Shown here: in pieces, positions 10,776 through 23,628 of the stretch
Layout: the number at the start of each line of letters is the position of its first letter
How positions within the stretch are numbered: the first letter of the stretch is position 1
Assembly (NCBI GenBank): GCA_028386065.3
Contig: JAKUCV010003535.1
Coordinates: 144,501-208,500, forward strand
DNA length: 64,000 nt
Source of the DNA: Turnera subulata
Taxonomy: Eukaryota; Streptophyta; Magnoliopsida; Malpighiales; Passifloraceae
Direction: 5' to 3'
Position numbers and translations under genes: made by a program
The notes under the pieces: model-generated
What the model was told of the DNA's origin: nothing
Databases searched by the model: none
The model's input: the letters and a program-made list of their open reading frames with translations, nothing else

Positions 10776-11433
10776 ATTAAATCAGTATATAATTTTCCTA
10801 ATTCTGAGTTGGCACTGACACATGTTCACGAACCCTTGTGTTATTTGATCATATACTTGGCTTTCAAATTATTTTCAATCTATTGACGATACAAAGGTTT
10901 ATGATCAAAAAGATCTATTCCTGGCCAATGTCCAGTGGGCTTGTTATACTATGTTGCGGCATGGAGGATGAATTCTACTCATGGGATTCTCTAAACTTTA
11001 TTCCTGAAGGTTTCCTAAAAAAAAAATTATTATTATCACATAGGCCTTTTTGTTTAAAATTAAATTTAGTTTCTTCGATGTTAATTTCCGTGGAGGCACA
11101 TTGACATATCGGGTCTGCATTAATTTATTGCACATAATTTCGTTTTACATTAAATCATTATTTTATCCATTTAATTATGCTTGGCCATGGACACGTTTTG
11201 CCAATTGACAGTAACTTTATAAATTGTTTTCAAAATCGGTTGGATTCCAAATAAAAGGTCACAAAATGTTGATTGGTTTTGGAAATTTTTCTTTGTGCCT
11301 TACTTTATTGGAGTTAAATAATTATGCCTTTAAGCCATTGCGCCATGAGTGCGATATCTCAATTTTTAAATGAGTTCCCAATTTTCAACATCATCTTTTA
11401 TAAAATTAATTATGTTGGGTTGGGTCCTAATCC

Positions 11434-11851
11434 GGAATAAGTGGATTTTTGGTCCCTGTACAGGCCTCCAATTTGAAATGTCAACACTGTACTAAATTTT
11501 GATGGATTTTGGTCCTCGTACTACCCTAAATATATGGATTTTGGTACTTCCAGCCACCAGCCGACCATCGGGGACACGTGTCAACATATTATTTGCCCAC
11601 ATTGAAAAGTGGGTCCCACCAGTATGATCTTCTCAAACCATGTTCACATTGAAGTCATATTATTTACTGACAAGTGTCCTCGACATGGGCGAATAATATG
11701 CTAACATGTGTCCCCGATGGTCGGCCGATGGCCAGAAGTACCAAAATCCATAGATTTAGGGTAGTACGAGGACCAAAATCCATCAAATTTTAGTACAGTG
11801 CTGACATTTCAAATTGAAGGTTAGTACAGGGACCAAAAATCCATTAGATCC
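11434..11851. mobile_element. MULE-like MITE, 418 bp
   Basis: Flanked by the 10-bp duplication GTCCTAATCC (11424-11433 and 11852-11861). The inverted ends share TGGATTTTTGGTCCCTGTAC, and the inner arms also pair (GACCATCGGGGACACGTG with its complement). The element is absent from the second LTR, although that copy has a small deletion at the site. Confidence 0.85.
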
Positions 11852-13194
11852 GTCCTAATCCTTTATGTAACCACGTGAGGTTAAAGATTGTTAACAATAA
11901 ACTAAGTTAGTTAGTCCATAGTTTGCAAGCATCTTATGGTGTCATGGACTTGTATATCTGATTCTATTTGGGTTATAATTATAGGAACCTGGTAATGTCA
12001 AGGTTGGAGATGGCTTTATCATCCAAGATATTCTTGCATTAAACCTCTATATGCATTACTGCCTACAGTACTCGGTTAATTAACATGGTTTATAAATTGG
12101 TAATATTTGTTTGGCATTGAATGCATGTATGCTTGCTATGTATGCTTGCTGTTTTGATGCTCTAATCTGCCCTTTGTAACACGATGATGATAACTCTATG
12201 CGGTGTGCCTGATTATTTGTATTGTGTGCCTGTGTGATATGATGCCAGTTGAGCATGAGTTTATTTGTTAGGAGATATAACAAATGATATGATTTTTGTG
12301 GTCTGTGTGATGTATTGCGGGCCGGGAGCCCGGATTCTTGTTTAAGCGAATAATTCAGACAACCCTGGATAATCATATCGTATGGCACACATAACTTGTT
12401 AAGTATAACTGAGAATAATGTATAATAAAAATATACTACTGTAGGTTGTTGACCAGTTGGTTCGAGCGGGAAGTGATACCCCTCGGGATTGCATGTAGGA
12501 TAGCATGTATATGCGGTTTAGCATATGGGTCTGTGATGACCGGTTCTACCTCCCTCTTTCTATCTTCCCCTTTCTACTTCCCTCTTTCTCTCTGTGTCTC
12601 TCTCTCTCAGTGATTGTATTTTGGCTTACGCCCTGATTATATTGGGCTTATGCCCTGGTTGTCTCATGAGACAGGACCGAGCACGACGCACACAGTAGAA
12701 GGCCCTAATAAAATGTTAAATCCTAATAACGATAAAGTATAACTATAAGATGATTAAAGACAAGTGTAGGTTTAAAATCTGATGATGACTTTGTGATTTG
12801 TTTTTGCACTATGGTTGCTACTGCTCGATGCCGGTGTATCTGTGGTTGATTTGTAGTTGTATACTATGGTTTATTTGTTTGCGGTGAAATAGTGGTTGGT
12901 CTCACCCCCTCACAGTCTTTTTCAGGTTAACTACTCATTGAGCAGTGGTGCATATCAGTAGGTGGCGGCGTTATCCTCTCCTCGGGTCAGATCCATAGTG
13001 TATATCGTATACATGTTATCATATGTGATTGTCTTCCGCTGCATACTCGATTATTTATAATGTATTGTATAATATATTGCATAACTAAGTGTTGATTGTT
13101 TTGTTTATATCGTATCCTGGGGTAGAAGGGTAGTTTGGTCATTTCACATGTTCTAATTAATTTAATTGGTTATTTTTGGGATACGGGCGTCTCA

Positions 13195-14791
13195 TTTTGG
13201 TAGCGGAGTAGGCTGCAGATCCTTTGGGATGTATTGATATGATTTGTGCTCTTATGTGCGTGAGTCTGCTCCTTTTTGAGTCATCTGTTGCATTGTCATA
13301 TGCATTTATATAGTGAGTCGTACTATGGATCCGGTAGAGGACACACACTTGCTGAGGGTCGGAGTGACCCGGTATTGTCATTGAAATTACATGCTTACCT
13401 TTACAGCTTAGGCTATAGCAAAGTTTATTTTGTGGAGTATCCACTGTTTTGTCAGAGTCGGTGTAGACTCTTGACTCTTTGCTTGTGTTTCCTGTTTGTG
13501 TGGAACTGGCCAATACGAGTGAGAACCATTAGTTTGTTTTTGGATGTTACATTTGTCAAGAGATGATCTGATATGATGCTTATGGGTATGATTCCTGTAA
13601 ACTTGGTGATCATGTTATTTGTGGTCTGATTTGCTGAGCTCGAGGATTTGAATTTGCTTGCGAATGATTATAATATGGATTTATTTCGGTTGAGAGTTCG
13701 AGCTAATAATTTCTTGAAACAATTTGAGGTTGACCCAATGGCATATTTGGGAAAATGTCTTTTAATGATACTTGGGGTATTTAACTTGGTTGAGATTTAA
13801 GGTATTGATGGTGTTTGTGATTAAAGAGTTTTGATCATGAATTGTTGTTGAAGTTATCGCTTATATGCGGGTTGAGGATGTCGATACTGTGTTCATATGG
13901 AGGTTTGACTTTTAACGGTGATGTAATTGGAAGTTTTGATTATACTACTCTTGTTGAGGTTTAGGTTCACGAGTTAAATGTGGACATTAATAATGTTTGG
14001 CTCATAAGGCTAGATTTGTGAGCTTGTCTTGGGCGATGTGAGTTAAATGTCTTGAGTATGATAGGGTAAGTGTTGGAATGAACTTGTAATATTTGGGTTA
14101 TGTATTGTGATGATCGTGGTAATTATGGTTTGAGAGATAGTTTCGTGAGTATGAGTTATGAAAGGATGTTTGGGTCTTGAGGAAACCAAGTTATAGAAGT
14201 ATAAATATGATATTTCGGTAACGATCGGGTTCTAGTGCCTAAGGTATGATCCGAGATATATACGATTTTGGCTGAATTGGTGTGTGATAAAGGAAATATT
14301 TTGAGGTTCAGAACATGAAATAGATTATGGATTTTATTGTTTTGAGGTGTTCACGATGGGAGTGATGATCTTTTTACTTAGGTAACAATTTTGGGTTCCG
14401 TACCTAAGGATATGCTTAATGGATTAAAAGATTGGATAGATTTGGTTGAGTGATGATAAATGAAATTGTTTATGGATTCTGGTATTATCAATGATGGTAA
14501 TGAAATGGATTTCAGATTCTGATATTATTAATGTTGGTCATGGTTAGGTAAGACTTTTGGGTTAATGCTTGATCTTATGCTCTACGGATAATGTTTGACC
14601 AAAGTCCATGATTGACTTGGTACATCGGAGTTCTTACTTGGAAATGTGATTGATGGTCATGATGGTTCTACTTGGTAGTTTTAGCCGACGGTATTTTGAT
14701 ATCGGGTGACACCTGTTGTGTCAGTTAAGCACTGGTTGCTTGACTTATTCTATAAAATTCGAGGACAAAATTTTGTTAAGTGGGATAGAAC
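13195..14791 (+). other. Internal region of the 2.9-kb-LTR element; no intact gene
   Basis: Begins with the PBS TTTTGGTAGCGGAG at 13195-13208. An ATGGATCC near 13325 resembles a gag start but the frame closes quickly. Most of the region is GT-rich and full of stops in all frames. The right end has the polypurine-like AAGTGGGATAGAAC just before the second LTR, and ATTCGAGGACAAAATTTTG, a phrase typical of Ty3/gypsy 3' ends. No recognisable reverse transcriptase or integrase motif is present. Confidence 0.7.
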
Positions 14792-17748
14792 TATAACGCC
14801 CCGAATTTTCGGTATTTAATTTCTATGAATTTTTCAGAATTTTTGGAATTTAATATCCAATTTTACCCTTCCGGAATTTTCGGATTTTGGTAACGGAAAT
14901 TATTTATTTTCCTTCGAAATGGTTCTTTTATGTTAGAGTTAATCCTATATCGGATTTTCTTGTAGAATTAATTTGTGCTTGGAGGTAAAGCACAAGGTTT
15001 TATGCAGTTTTATTCAATACTACGTAGTTTTGGGGAGTCAGTACATAAAACTCAAGCTTGGCTAGCGTTTTGACCAAGGGAAGAGGGTTGACCGTGCCCA
15101 GGATCAAAACGACGCTGTTTTGGTCCCGGTCGGACCAAACCCTAACCCTAGGGTATAAAAGAACAAACTTTTCTCTCTCTCTCTTCTTTTCTTTCTTTTC
15201 TCACCCGAACACAGTGCTGCTCATTTCTCTGTTTTCTCTCTAACTCTCTCCATCTCCTTCCTCTCTCTTTGTTCTTGTTAATATTCGGATTTCGGTTCCA
15301 ATCGAGATTATTCATGTGCGTTTGGTTTTTGGTGGTGAGTCTGGGTTCATTGATAATGGTATCATGTCGGATTGTGTATTGAACTCGGGCTATGCTTGGT
15401 CGTGGTTTCTGTTCCGGTGGAATTGTGTGGGTTTTTGCGGGTGGACGGAATCCGTAATCGTAATTCTATGTTTGGGTTGAGTCATTTATCGGGTAAGTTT
15501 TCACAACTCGCTATTCATTATTTTTGTGAGTGATGTATTAGAGTGAGTGTCCATTTGGGAGTTCTTGAGTATTTGTGGTTGCTGTTCATGACTCGATCAA
15601 TTATTAATAAAACAAATGCCTATTTGTGTTGCTATAGTCAGTTGGACAGAACACATGTTTTCGCTACTTATGGTCAACTCTTACATATTAAATTTTAGGG
15701 AAGCAGCATCACCATTGTGTGAATTTGTTACAAGTGCATAGAGTACTGCGTTTCACATGGGCTCCCTGTAATTGTAATAATCTGTTTCCATTAAATCAGT
15801 ATATAATTTTCCTAATTGTGAGTTGGCACTGACACATGTTCACGAACCCTTGTGTTATTTGATCATATACTTTGGCTTTCAAATTATTTTCAATCTATTG
15901 TTGATGCAAAGGTTTATGATCAAAAAGATTGATTCTTGGCCAATGTCCAGTGGGCTTGTTATGCCATGTTGCGGCATGGAGTATGAATTCTACTCATGGG
16001 ATTCTCTAAACTTTATTCCTGAAGGTTTCCTAAAAAAAAAAATTATTATTATCACATAGGCCTTTTTGTTTAGAATTAAATTTAGTTTCTTTGATGTTAA
16101 TTTCCGTGGAGGCACATTGACATATCGGGTTTGCATTAGTCTATTGCACATAATTTCGTTTTACATTAAATCATTATTTTAACCATTTAATTATGCTTAC
16201 ACCTTATGGCAATTGAAAGTAACTTTATAAATTGTTTTCAAAATCGGTTGGATTCCAAATAAAAGGTCATAAAATGTTGATTGGTTTTGGAAATTTGGCT
16301 TTGTGCCTTACTTAATTGGAGTTAAATAATTATGCCTCTAAGCCAATGCGCCATGAGTGTGATCTCTCAATTTTTAAATGAGTTCCCAATTTTCAACATC
16401 ATCGTTTATAAAATTAATTATGTTAAAGATTGTGTAACCACGTGAGGTTAAAGATTGTTAACAAGAAACTAAGTTAGTTAGTCCATAGCTTGCATGCATC
16501 TTATGGTCTCATGGACTTGTATATGTGATTCTATTTGGGTTATAATTGTAAGAATCCGGTAATGTCAAGGTTGGAGATGGCTTTATATTCCAAGCTATTC
16601 TTGCGTTCCAGGTGAGGACATATAAACCTCTATATGCGTTACTGCCTACAGTACTCGGTTAATTAACATGGTTTATAAATTGGTAATATTCGTTTAGCAT
16701 TGAATGCTTGTATGCTTGCTTTGTATGCTTGTTGTGTTGATGCTCTAATCTGCCCTTTGTAACACGACGATGATATCTCTATGTGGTGTGCCTGATTATT
16801 TGTATTGTGTGCCTGTGTAATATGATGCCAGTTAAGCGAGAGTTTATTTGTTATAAGATATAACAAGTGATATGATTTTTGTGGTCTGTGTGATGTACTG
16901 TGGGCCGGGAGCCCGGATTCCTGATTAAGCGAATAATTCACACAACCCTGGATAATCATAACGTATGGCACACATAACTCGTTAAGTAAAACTGAGAATA
17001 ATATACAATAAAAATATACTATTGTGGGCTGTTGACCGGTTGGTTCGAGCGGGAAGTGATACCCCTTGGGATTGGATGCGGGATAGCATGGTATATGTGG
17101 TTTAGCATATGGGTCTGTGATGACCGGTTCTACCTCCCTCTTTCTATCTCCCCCTATCTACCTCCCTCTTTCTCTCTGTCTCTCTCTCTCAGTGATTGTA
17201 TTTAGGCTTACGCCCTGATTATATTGGGCTTATGCCCTGGTTGTCTCATGAGACGGGACCGAGCTCGACGCACACAGTAGAGGGCCCTAATAAAATGTTA
17301 AATCCTAATAACGATAAAGTATAACTATAAGACGATTATGGACAAGGGTAGATTTAAAGTCTGATGATGACTTTGTGATTTGTTTGTGCACTGTGGTTGC
17401 TACTGCTCGATGCCGGTGTATCTGTGGTTGATTTGTAGTTGTATACTATGGTTTATTTGTTTGCAGTGAGACAGTGGTTGGTCTCACCCCCTCACAGTCT
17501 TTTTCAGGTTAACTGCACATTGAGCAGTGGTGCATATCAGTAGGTGGCGGCGTTATCCTCTCCTTGGGTTGGATCCATAGTGTACATTGTATACATGTTA
17601 TCATATGTGATTGTCTTCCGCTGCGTACTCGATTATTTATAATGTATAATATATTGCATAATTAAGTGTTGATTATCTTGTTTATACCGTATCCCGGGGC
17701 AGAAGGGTAGTTGGTCATTTCACATGTTATAATTAATTTAATTGGTTA
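14792..17748 (+). mobile_element. 3' LTR of the inserted element
   Basis: Colinear with the 5' LTR but without its three nested transposons. A TATA box lies at 15154-15160, again 362 bp from the start. The first dinucleotide is TA instead of TG. About 70 bp around 15600-15668 are present only here. The copy ends at 17748 within AATTGGTTA, short of the GGGCGTCTCA end of the 5' copy. Confidence 0.85.
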
Positions 17749-19241
17749 CACTTTTCCCCTCGGTTGTCTCGTCACGGTGAGGTATCTCCCAACCGGTTAC
17801 AGGATTCATTGTTGGACATTCATTACACTGGGACGACGGAACAACGAGCTTGAGGTTTGATTCTGGTGAACATGTGCATGACTCTCTTCGCCTTGGGTAG
17901 TGACCGGGTTCGGTGCGACCTGTTGGCATCACTTGTTCATTTGGATAAGCACCGCATTGACTGGGCTTCGACAGACTTTGCAAAGGCTTATGGAGAAATG
18001 GCCAACTTTTCTCGAATCGCCGCCAAGTATTTTTATGGCTCCGCTTGGATTTGGGAGGTATGTCATCTCTCCTCATCCTTCTCCATTGTATTTAGTCATC
18101 TCCCCTCTTCTGTTAACCAAATGACATTCACAGATGTGGTGTCAGGAATAGCTTGGGTTGTCTGCCCTAAGGTTGGCATCAAATGAGGAGATGTGGCCAG
18201 TTTCCCTCCGCTGGAGTTCTTAGAACCGTGGGGTCCGGAATGATGCTTATGATCGGAAAGGTGCTCAGCGCTTCATAGATCGGGTTGTCGTGTCGGGCAT
18301 GGTATTTTTCCTTTGTCATCTTTGTTTAGTTTGCTCTAGATCCCCTTGAATCTCTTCTCACCAGATGTTCATTGACAGATTCAGTTTACTCCTTTTGTGG
18401 CCTATAGGGGCAGATTAGTAGGAGAGGATGCCTTTGTCTTTGAGTTCGACCAGCGTCGATGTTTGATCGGGTATCCTAGTATGCAAGTATGGTATCTTGG
18501 GGACCACATTTGTGCACAAACCATGGCAGAACCGCGGGTGCCATCTGATCCACCAATCTCTATGCGAGACATAAATGAGCGAGGTGAGGCCACCGAGGAT
18601 GATTATCTGGATTGGCATGCTGATGATTTGACCACCTCTTATGACTATTCCGACTTTATCAGCACACACTTGATGTCCCCCTTGACTACCATAGAGAGGG
18701 GAAGGTCAGTGACTAGGGCGTCCTCCTCCGCATCCCAACTTGCTCTCCTAGCATAGCGAGGCTAACTTCGAGTCTTTTAATGACACCTGCAGACGTTGTC
18801 GAGTGCCTTTCACCGAGGACCTTCCCCCCCCATTTTCCCCCGTTCCCAGCTGACATCACTTTGGTATCTTCTTAAACCATTCTGCTAAATATGCCTTCCC
18901 CTATTCTTATGAACTGATTGATTTTTGATGGATGTCAGCTTCCGACTGTTGATGCCTCCTGACTCTAGACACTGATCGGGCGAGCGAAGGCGACTTTGAC
19001 AGCCCAGGCTAATCGGATACGGGAGCTGACTACTTGTGTGAGGGAAGGTGGATGTGCCCGTCCTGTGCCACTGCCTCGGGATCCTCGGCCCCATGGATCT
19101 TCCATTCCTCCTACTGTTTCTCGATCAGTCCCTCCTTCTGCCGATCATGCCTCAGGCAATTCTGAGGATACTGTTCAGGAGTACCCCCGACCGGCTCGCC
19201 AATCCCGTGGCAAGAAGAGACAGTCTTGTCTCTGCACTTGA
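17749..19241 (+). pseudogene. PMD gene, 3' part
   Basis: Continues the PMD domain after the insertion: GSDRVRCDLLASLVHLDKHR and KYFYGSAWIWE (to 18057). An intron with GTATGT and CACAG ends occupies 18058-18134. The next exon begins ATGTGG. A second intron (18302-18378) precedes QFTPFVAYRGRLVGEDAFVF and YPSMQVWYLGDHICAQTM, ending at 18756. A last Pro/Arg-rich piece (about 18939-19241) ends in a basic tail (SRGKKRQS). In-frame stops occur near 17850, 18150 and 18180. Order and spacing follow the PMD pattern in which a core Leu-rich segment and a C-terminal QxGxxQ-like segment follow the N-terminal ERWW block. Inactive because of stops and the insertion. Confidence 0.7.
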
Positions 19242-19504
19242 TGTATGCATGTCTTAGGCTCTAGATGTACGTACTTTGATAGACCTATCCTCTATTTTGT
19301 TATGATGGATGTGTGTTTATTTTTCTATTCATGGAATGCAACCAAGTATGCAAATTTCAAAAATAACCGAGTCACATGTCACAGGTGTTGGGCTAGTTTA
19401 GGTATGGATTTAATAGGCTTCCACAAGATCACAAGGTTCTTCCTTTCTCGTTTGAGAAACTACCCCGATAACAATTTTGATGTTAATGAGCATGCCTCCC
19501 AAGT
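19242..19504. other. Flank between PMD gene and copia element
   Basis: No gene. It ends with CATGCCTCCCAAGT at the copia insertion point. The sequence on the far side of that element (27850 onward, CAAATTTCTTCG) is its continuation, so 17749-19504 and 27850-30171 were once contiguous. Confidence 0.55.
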
Positions 19505-21049
19505 TGTAAGTAACCGGGTCATGCAATTTGACAATCAAATACAGCTAAATGCGCAGCGAAAATCCCGGTACTCATGGAGGATCCATGTGAAACAGAGTAA
19601 ACCGAGTTATAGAAAAACAGACCTGGTTCGGTTGAGGTCTTTCACTCAACTGATGATCTGAATCAGCAAGAGCCGGACAGCAATCCCACCCCTCTACGGT
19701 ATCCAGACGAACCATGATAACTAGTTGGAATCGTCACACGATCACCAACCCGAGCACCTCCGAACTGATGTGCTAGCAGCAGGTTTTCGGAAGCTAGAGT
19801 TTGTGGTATTTTGTTCTTTCTCAAAGAAGGTGTATAGTCTGAAAACTCAAGAACACTCAAGACTCTCTCAAGCTCTATCCTCTGAAAATTTTCAGACTCT
19901 AAGTGATGAAGACACAAGGCAAAATCAGATTATGCTTAGACTAATCCCACTCACAAAAGCAAGGGACAAAGTGGCCAACACCTTTGGCCAACATGATTAG
20001 CTTTTAGCTAATGATGTCTCCACTAATGTCTTAATGGGATTACACATCACCATGCACTGATTATGGTTCAATAAATCAGACATTTAGTGAACCAAACCAG
20101 CCCAAAACGACTCTGGTCCAACCATGGTCCAACCATGGCCCAACCACAAAGCCAAATACCTAGTTCAACCATGGTCCAACCACTGTTCAACCACCAGCTC
20201 GAACCAACGGCTCTAAGTGTGTGACCCTGTAGGCACTTGTAACATCCGGCAATAATTGTAAACTCATTTACAATTATAAGCAAAGAGCGGCGTCTAGCAA
20301 CACATCATTGCTACCCAAACGACAAGATCAGTCCGATTCATATGCCTCGCAAACATGTCATCATCCCTTCGTCCCATTATCAAAATTAAACACGAGACAT
20401 GGAATATGTCAATCTCGCATATGTTCAATCTTGGTTTCTTGATCCTCGAGTTAACCGCGTAAAACAGATACCAATGACATCACCATATCATAATCCGAGC
20501 ATGGCCATGCATTTCCGGTTCAACTCTATCAAGAAACCATCCGATAATATACCCGTTATATGGGTTGGACGAATCCCCTCTGGATCATACAAAACCCACT
20601 ACACATTTATGATATACCCAAGGATTACCCTTAAGTCCACCCAGTTACGGATGACTAGGAATAATATCAAAGTATATAACTCATATGTTAGGAACCTTGA
20701 TGATCTCAGGTCAAAGGACAATACATATAAGAACCACTAATGACAATCATATAACGTTCCATGTAGCGTTCTTATGTGGGTCGGTCCAGTCCACAAGTTC
20801 TCTAACTTGTACCCGTATGTAGAATTCATATCACATATAAATTCTCAACATACGCTAGTCTTAATTTATTATTACAACCCATCCATAATAATAATCGACT
20901 AGGGACATTTAAGAATATAAAATATTCTAAGGTTATAAATATGTGCAAGCGTTTATCTCATAAACGATATTTATTGGAATAACCTTAATGTGTATACATG
21001 ACTACAAGCAATCATCCATTGATTGGCTTTTGGGCATATTACACTAACA
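19505..21049 (-). mobile_element. 3' LTR of copia element
   Basis: The minus strand starts TGTTAGTGTAATATGCCC directly after the polypurine tract GTGGGAGAT (plus 21050-21062). Very similar to 26327-27849. It contains two runs of CCATGGTCCAACC-like short repeats near 20120-20190, reduced in the other copy. Confidence 0.9.
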
Positions 21050-21063
21050 ATCTCCCACTTGCA

Positions 21064-21721
21064 CTAAAGCCAATCATACATGTATCTAATACCAATGAAT
21101 ACAGCATGACCATCATGCTTCTGCTGTGTGAGAGACTTAGTCAACGGGTCTGTTACATTGTTCTCGGAAGGAACTTTGCACAGCCATAGTTGTAGAGTCG
21201 GTAACTGTTCCCTGCTTGGAACTCTTCCAGCATACAGTACCACCTCCAAGACAAAAACACATAACCTGACTGCGATCTAAAATCATCCCTATCGGTTTGG
21301 AAGCTAGCATCTGTGTAACACTTTACAACAAGCTCATTCACGCTTCCGTAAACCAGGAATGCATCCTTATTCCTTCTCAAGTACTTAAGGATGTTCTTAA
21401 CCGCTATCTAGTGACCCTCACCCTGATCATATTGGTATCTGCTTATGACACTCAAAGCATAAGCGACATCCGGTCGAGTACATGGCATGAAATACATGAT
21501 AGATCCTATTGCAGAAGCATAAAGAATCTACTCATCCGCTCTCTCTCCTTAGATGTACTAGGACATTGACTCTTTGAGAGAGATATGCCATGTGACAGGG
21601 GCAAGAATCCTTTCTTGGAGTCTTGCATGCTAAACCTCTTTAGCACCTTGTCAATATACGTACTTTGACTTAGCCCGAGAAGTGTTTTGGATCTATCTCT
21701 ATAGATCTTTATACCTAACAC
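21064..21721 (-). pseudogene. Copia RNase H region, frameshifted and partly deleted
   Basis: Three overlapping fragments: LGIKIYRDRSKTLLGLSQST (21721-21506), a piece with VKCYTDASFQTDRDDFRSQS (21380-21153) and LPTLQLWLCKVPSENNVTDP with LTKSLTQQKHDGHAVFIG (21249-21064). They follow the usual order of the copia RT tail and RNase H. The frames do not join, and the ADSTTEAEY-type catalytic segment is missing, pointing to an internal deletion around 21220-21280. The ribonuclease would be non-functional. Confidence 0.8.
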
Positions 21722-21744
21722 TTAGGCAGCTTCTCCTAAGTCCT

Positions 21745-23565
21745 TCATCGAGAAATTTTTCCTAACCAAACCTTTTCAGACTGTAGTGTCGGAATGTCAT
21801 TCCCAATGAGTAGGATGTCGTCAACATACAACAACAAGAAAACAATAGTGCTCCCACTAACCTTCATGTAAACACATGGTTCATCTTCGTTCTTAATGAA
21901 ACCAAACTCTTTGATCACTTCATTAAAACGAAGATTCCAACTCCTAGAAGCTTGCTTCAATCCATAATTGGATCTCTGCAACTTGCATACCATATTGGCA
22001 TTCTCTAGATCGACAAAACCTTCAGGTTGTGTCTTGTACACATCCTGTAAAAGATTTCCGTTAAAGAAAGCGGGTTTGACATCCAATTGCCATATCTCAT
22101 AATCATAGTATGCCGCTATAGCCAATAGTATCCGGATGGATTTAACCATGGCAACTGGCGAGAAAGTTTCATCATAGTCAATACCATGAATTTGCTTGAA
22201 ACCTTTCGCAACCAATCGCCCTTTATAGGTAATCACATTACCATCCATGTCGGTCTTTTTCTTAAAGACCCAGTTGCACCCTATGGGTTTTACCCCTTCA
22301 GGTGGATCAACCAAGGTCCATACCTTGTTTTGATACATGGATTCCATTTCCGAATTCGTGGCTTCTAGCCACTTCTTAGAGTCCGGACCCGTAATGGCCA
22401 GCTGATAGGAAGTGGGCTCATCCTCATCTATGAGCATCACGTCACCAGTGTGAGTCATAAGAAATCCATATCTCTTAGGCTCATACCGAGTCCTATCCGA
22501 CCTACGCGGTCCATGTGTTACAGGCACATGATTCTCATCCACAACATCTTGTGGTTCCTGTCCTTGTTCCATCTCAACCTCAATATCTCGAACTTCTTCG
22601 AATTCTATTTTCCTCCCACTGATTCTTCTAGAAATAAATTCTCTTCCTAGAAAAATAGCAGTCCGAGCAACAAACACTTTATGCTCGGTGGGAATGTAGA
22701 AATAATACCCTTTAGTTTCCTTAGGGTATCCTACAAAGAGACACTTGTTCGATTTAGGGCCGAGTTTATCTGATGCATCACGTCTCACGTAAGCCTCACA
22801 ACCCCAAATTCTCATAAAAGACAAATTGGGACGCCTCCCAGTCCATATCTCATATGGTGTCTTTTCGACGGATTTAGATGAAACACAGTTAAGTGTAAAT
22901 GCAGCACTCAATAATGCATATCCCCAAAAAGAAGAAGGAAGGTCAGCTTGACTCATCATCGAACGAACCACGTCTAACAAGGTTCTATTCCTCCTTTCGG
23001 ATACACCATTCCATTGAGGCGTACCCGGTGGAGTGAGCTGTGATACTATACCACACTCCTTTAGATGATCAAGAAATTTTCGGCATAAGTATTCACCTCC
23101 TCGATCTGATCGAAGCATTTTAATACTGTTGCCGAGTTGATTTTGTACTTCATTCTTGAATTCTTTGAACTTTTCAAAGGATTCTGACTTGTTTCTCATA
23201 AGATACACATAGCCATATCTACTGTAATCATCAGTAAATGTAATGAAGTATTGAAATCCACCTCTAGCTTGTGTCGACATAGGTCCCCATACATCACTAT
23301 GTATAAGACCTAACAAGTCCGAAGCCCTTTCACCTTTACCAGCAAAAGGAGCCTTCGTCTTCTTGCCTAACAAACATGACTCACATGTCTCAAATGATTC
23401 AAAATCAAATGAGTCTAAAAGTCCATCTTTATGGAGTTTAGAAATACGAGTCTCGTTTATATGGCTCAATCGACAATGCCTAAGATAGGTTTCATTAGAA
23501 TCGTTCATTCTAACCTTCTTCGTATTAACGTTATAGATCACGGTTTTTAGGCTAAGAACACACAA
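21745..23565 (-). pseudogene. Copia integrase and reverse transcriptase (606-codon open segment)
   Basis: The longest element ORF. Residues 30-70 hold the pre-integrase His/Cys region (LRHCRLSHIN, then CESCLLGK). The integrase core follows with HSDVWGPM, FTDDYSRYGYVY and NGVSERRNRTLLD, covering the Asp, Asp and Glu catalytic positions. The reverse transcriptase starts near NKVWTLVDPPEGVKPIGCNW. It contains LDVKPAFFNGNL (first catalytic Asp region) and LLLYVDDILLIGND with the YVDD box. The first residues are probably not a true start, as this is an inner part of the polyprotein. The frame ends at WLGKISR, where other copia proteins continue, so a frameshift separates it from RNase H. Confidence 0.9.
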
Positions 23566-23628
23566 ACCATTGCTTAAATACGCACCACCATAATAAACAT
23601 CATTGAAATAAATAGAACAACAATTGTC

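Larger units (their letters stand above)
8529..13194 (+). mobile_element. 5' LTR, enlarged by three nested DNA transposons
   Basis: Colinear with 14792-17748. After subtraction of the three insertions (9105-10141, 10520-10775, 11434-11851 and their duplications) the length is about 2.93 kb, matching the other copy. A TATA box (TATAAAAA) lies at 8891-8898, 362 bp from the LTR start. A CT-rich stretch 8911-8937 and a UTR-like region follow. The LTR ends GGGCGTCTCA. Confidence 0.85.
8529..17748 (+). mobile_element. Non-autonomous Ty3/gypsy-type element with 2.9-kb LTRs, inserted in the PMD gene
   Basis: Two long direct repeats (8529-13194 and 14792-17748) start TGTAACGCCC and TATAACGCCC and flank only 1.6 kb of internal sequence. 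The PBS follows the left LTR and a purine-rich tract precedes the right LTR, so it is plus-oriented. The internal part has no recognisable gag or pol, consistent with a non-autonomous (LARD-like) or internally deleted element. The 3' end of the right LTR lacks the last ~30 bp seen in the left copy, and no target duplication is left. The PMD coding sequence continues on both sides, which dates the insertion after the PMD gene was in place. Confidence 0.85.

Noticed and set aside
13325..13566. Possible gag start in the internal region of the 2.9-kb-LTR element
   Set aside because: The frame after ATGGATCC closes quickly and shows no gag motif; noted only as part of the internal region.
10838..16059. 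Similar 88- and 78-codon frames at 10838-11104 and 15823-16059
   Set aside because: They are the same position in the two LTR copies, so similarity comes from LTR duplication; the frame has unequal ends and no known domain. The matching antisense frames at 12080 and 16663 are rejected likewise.
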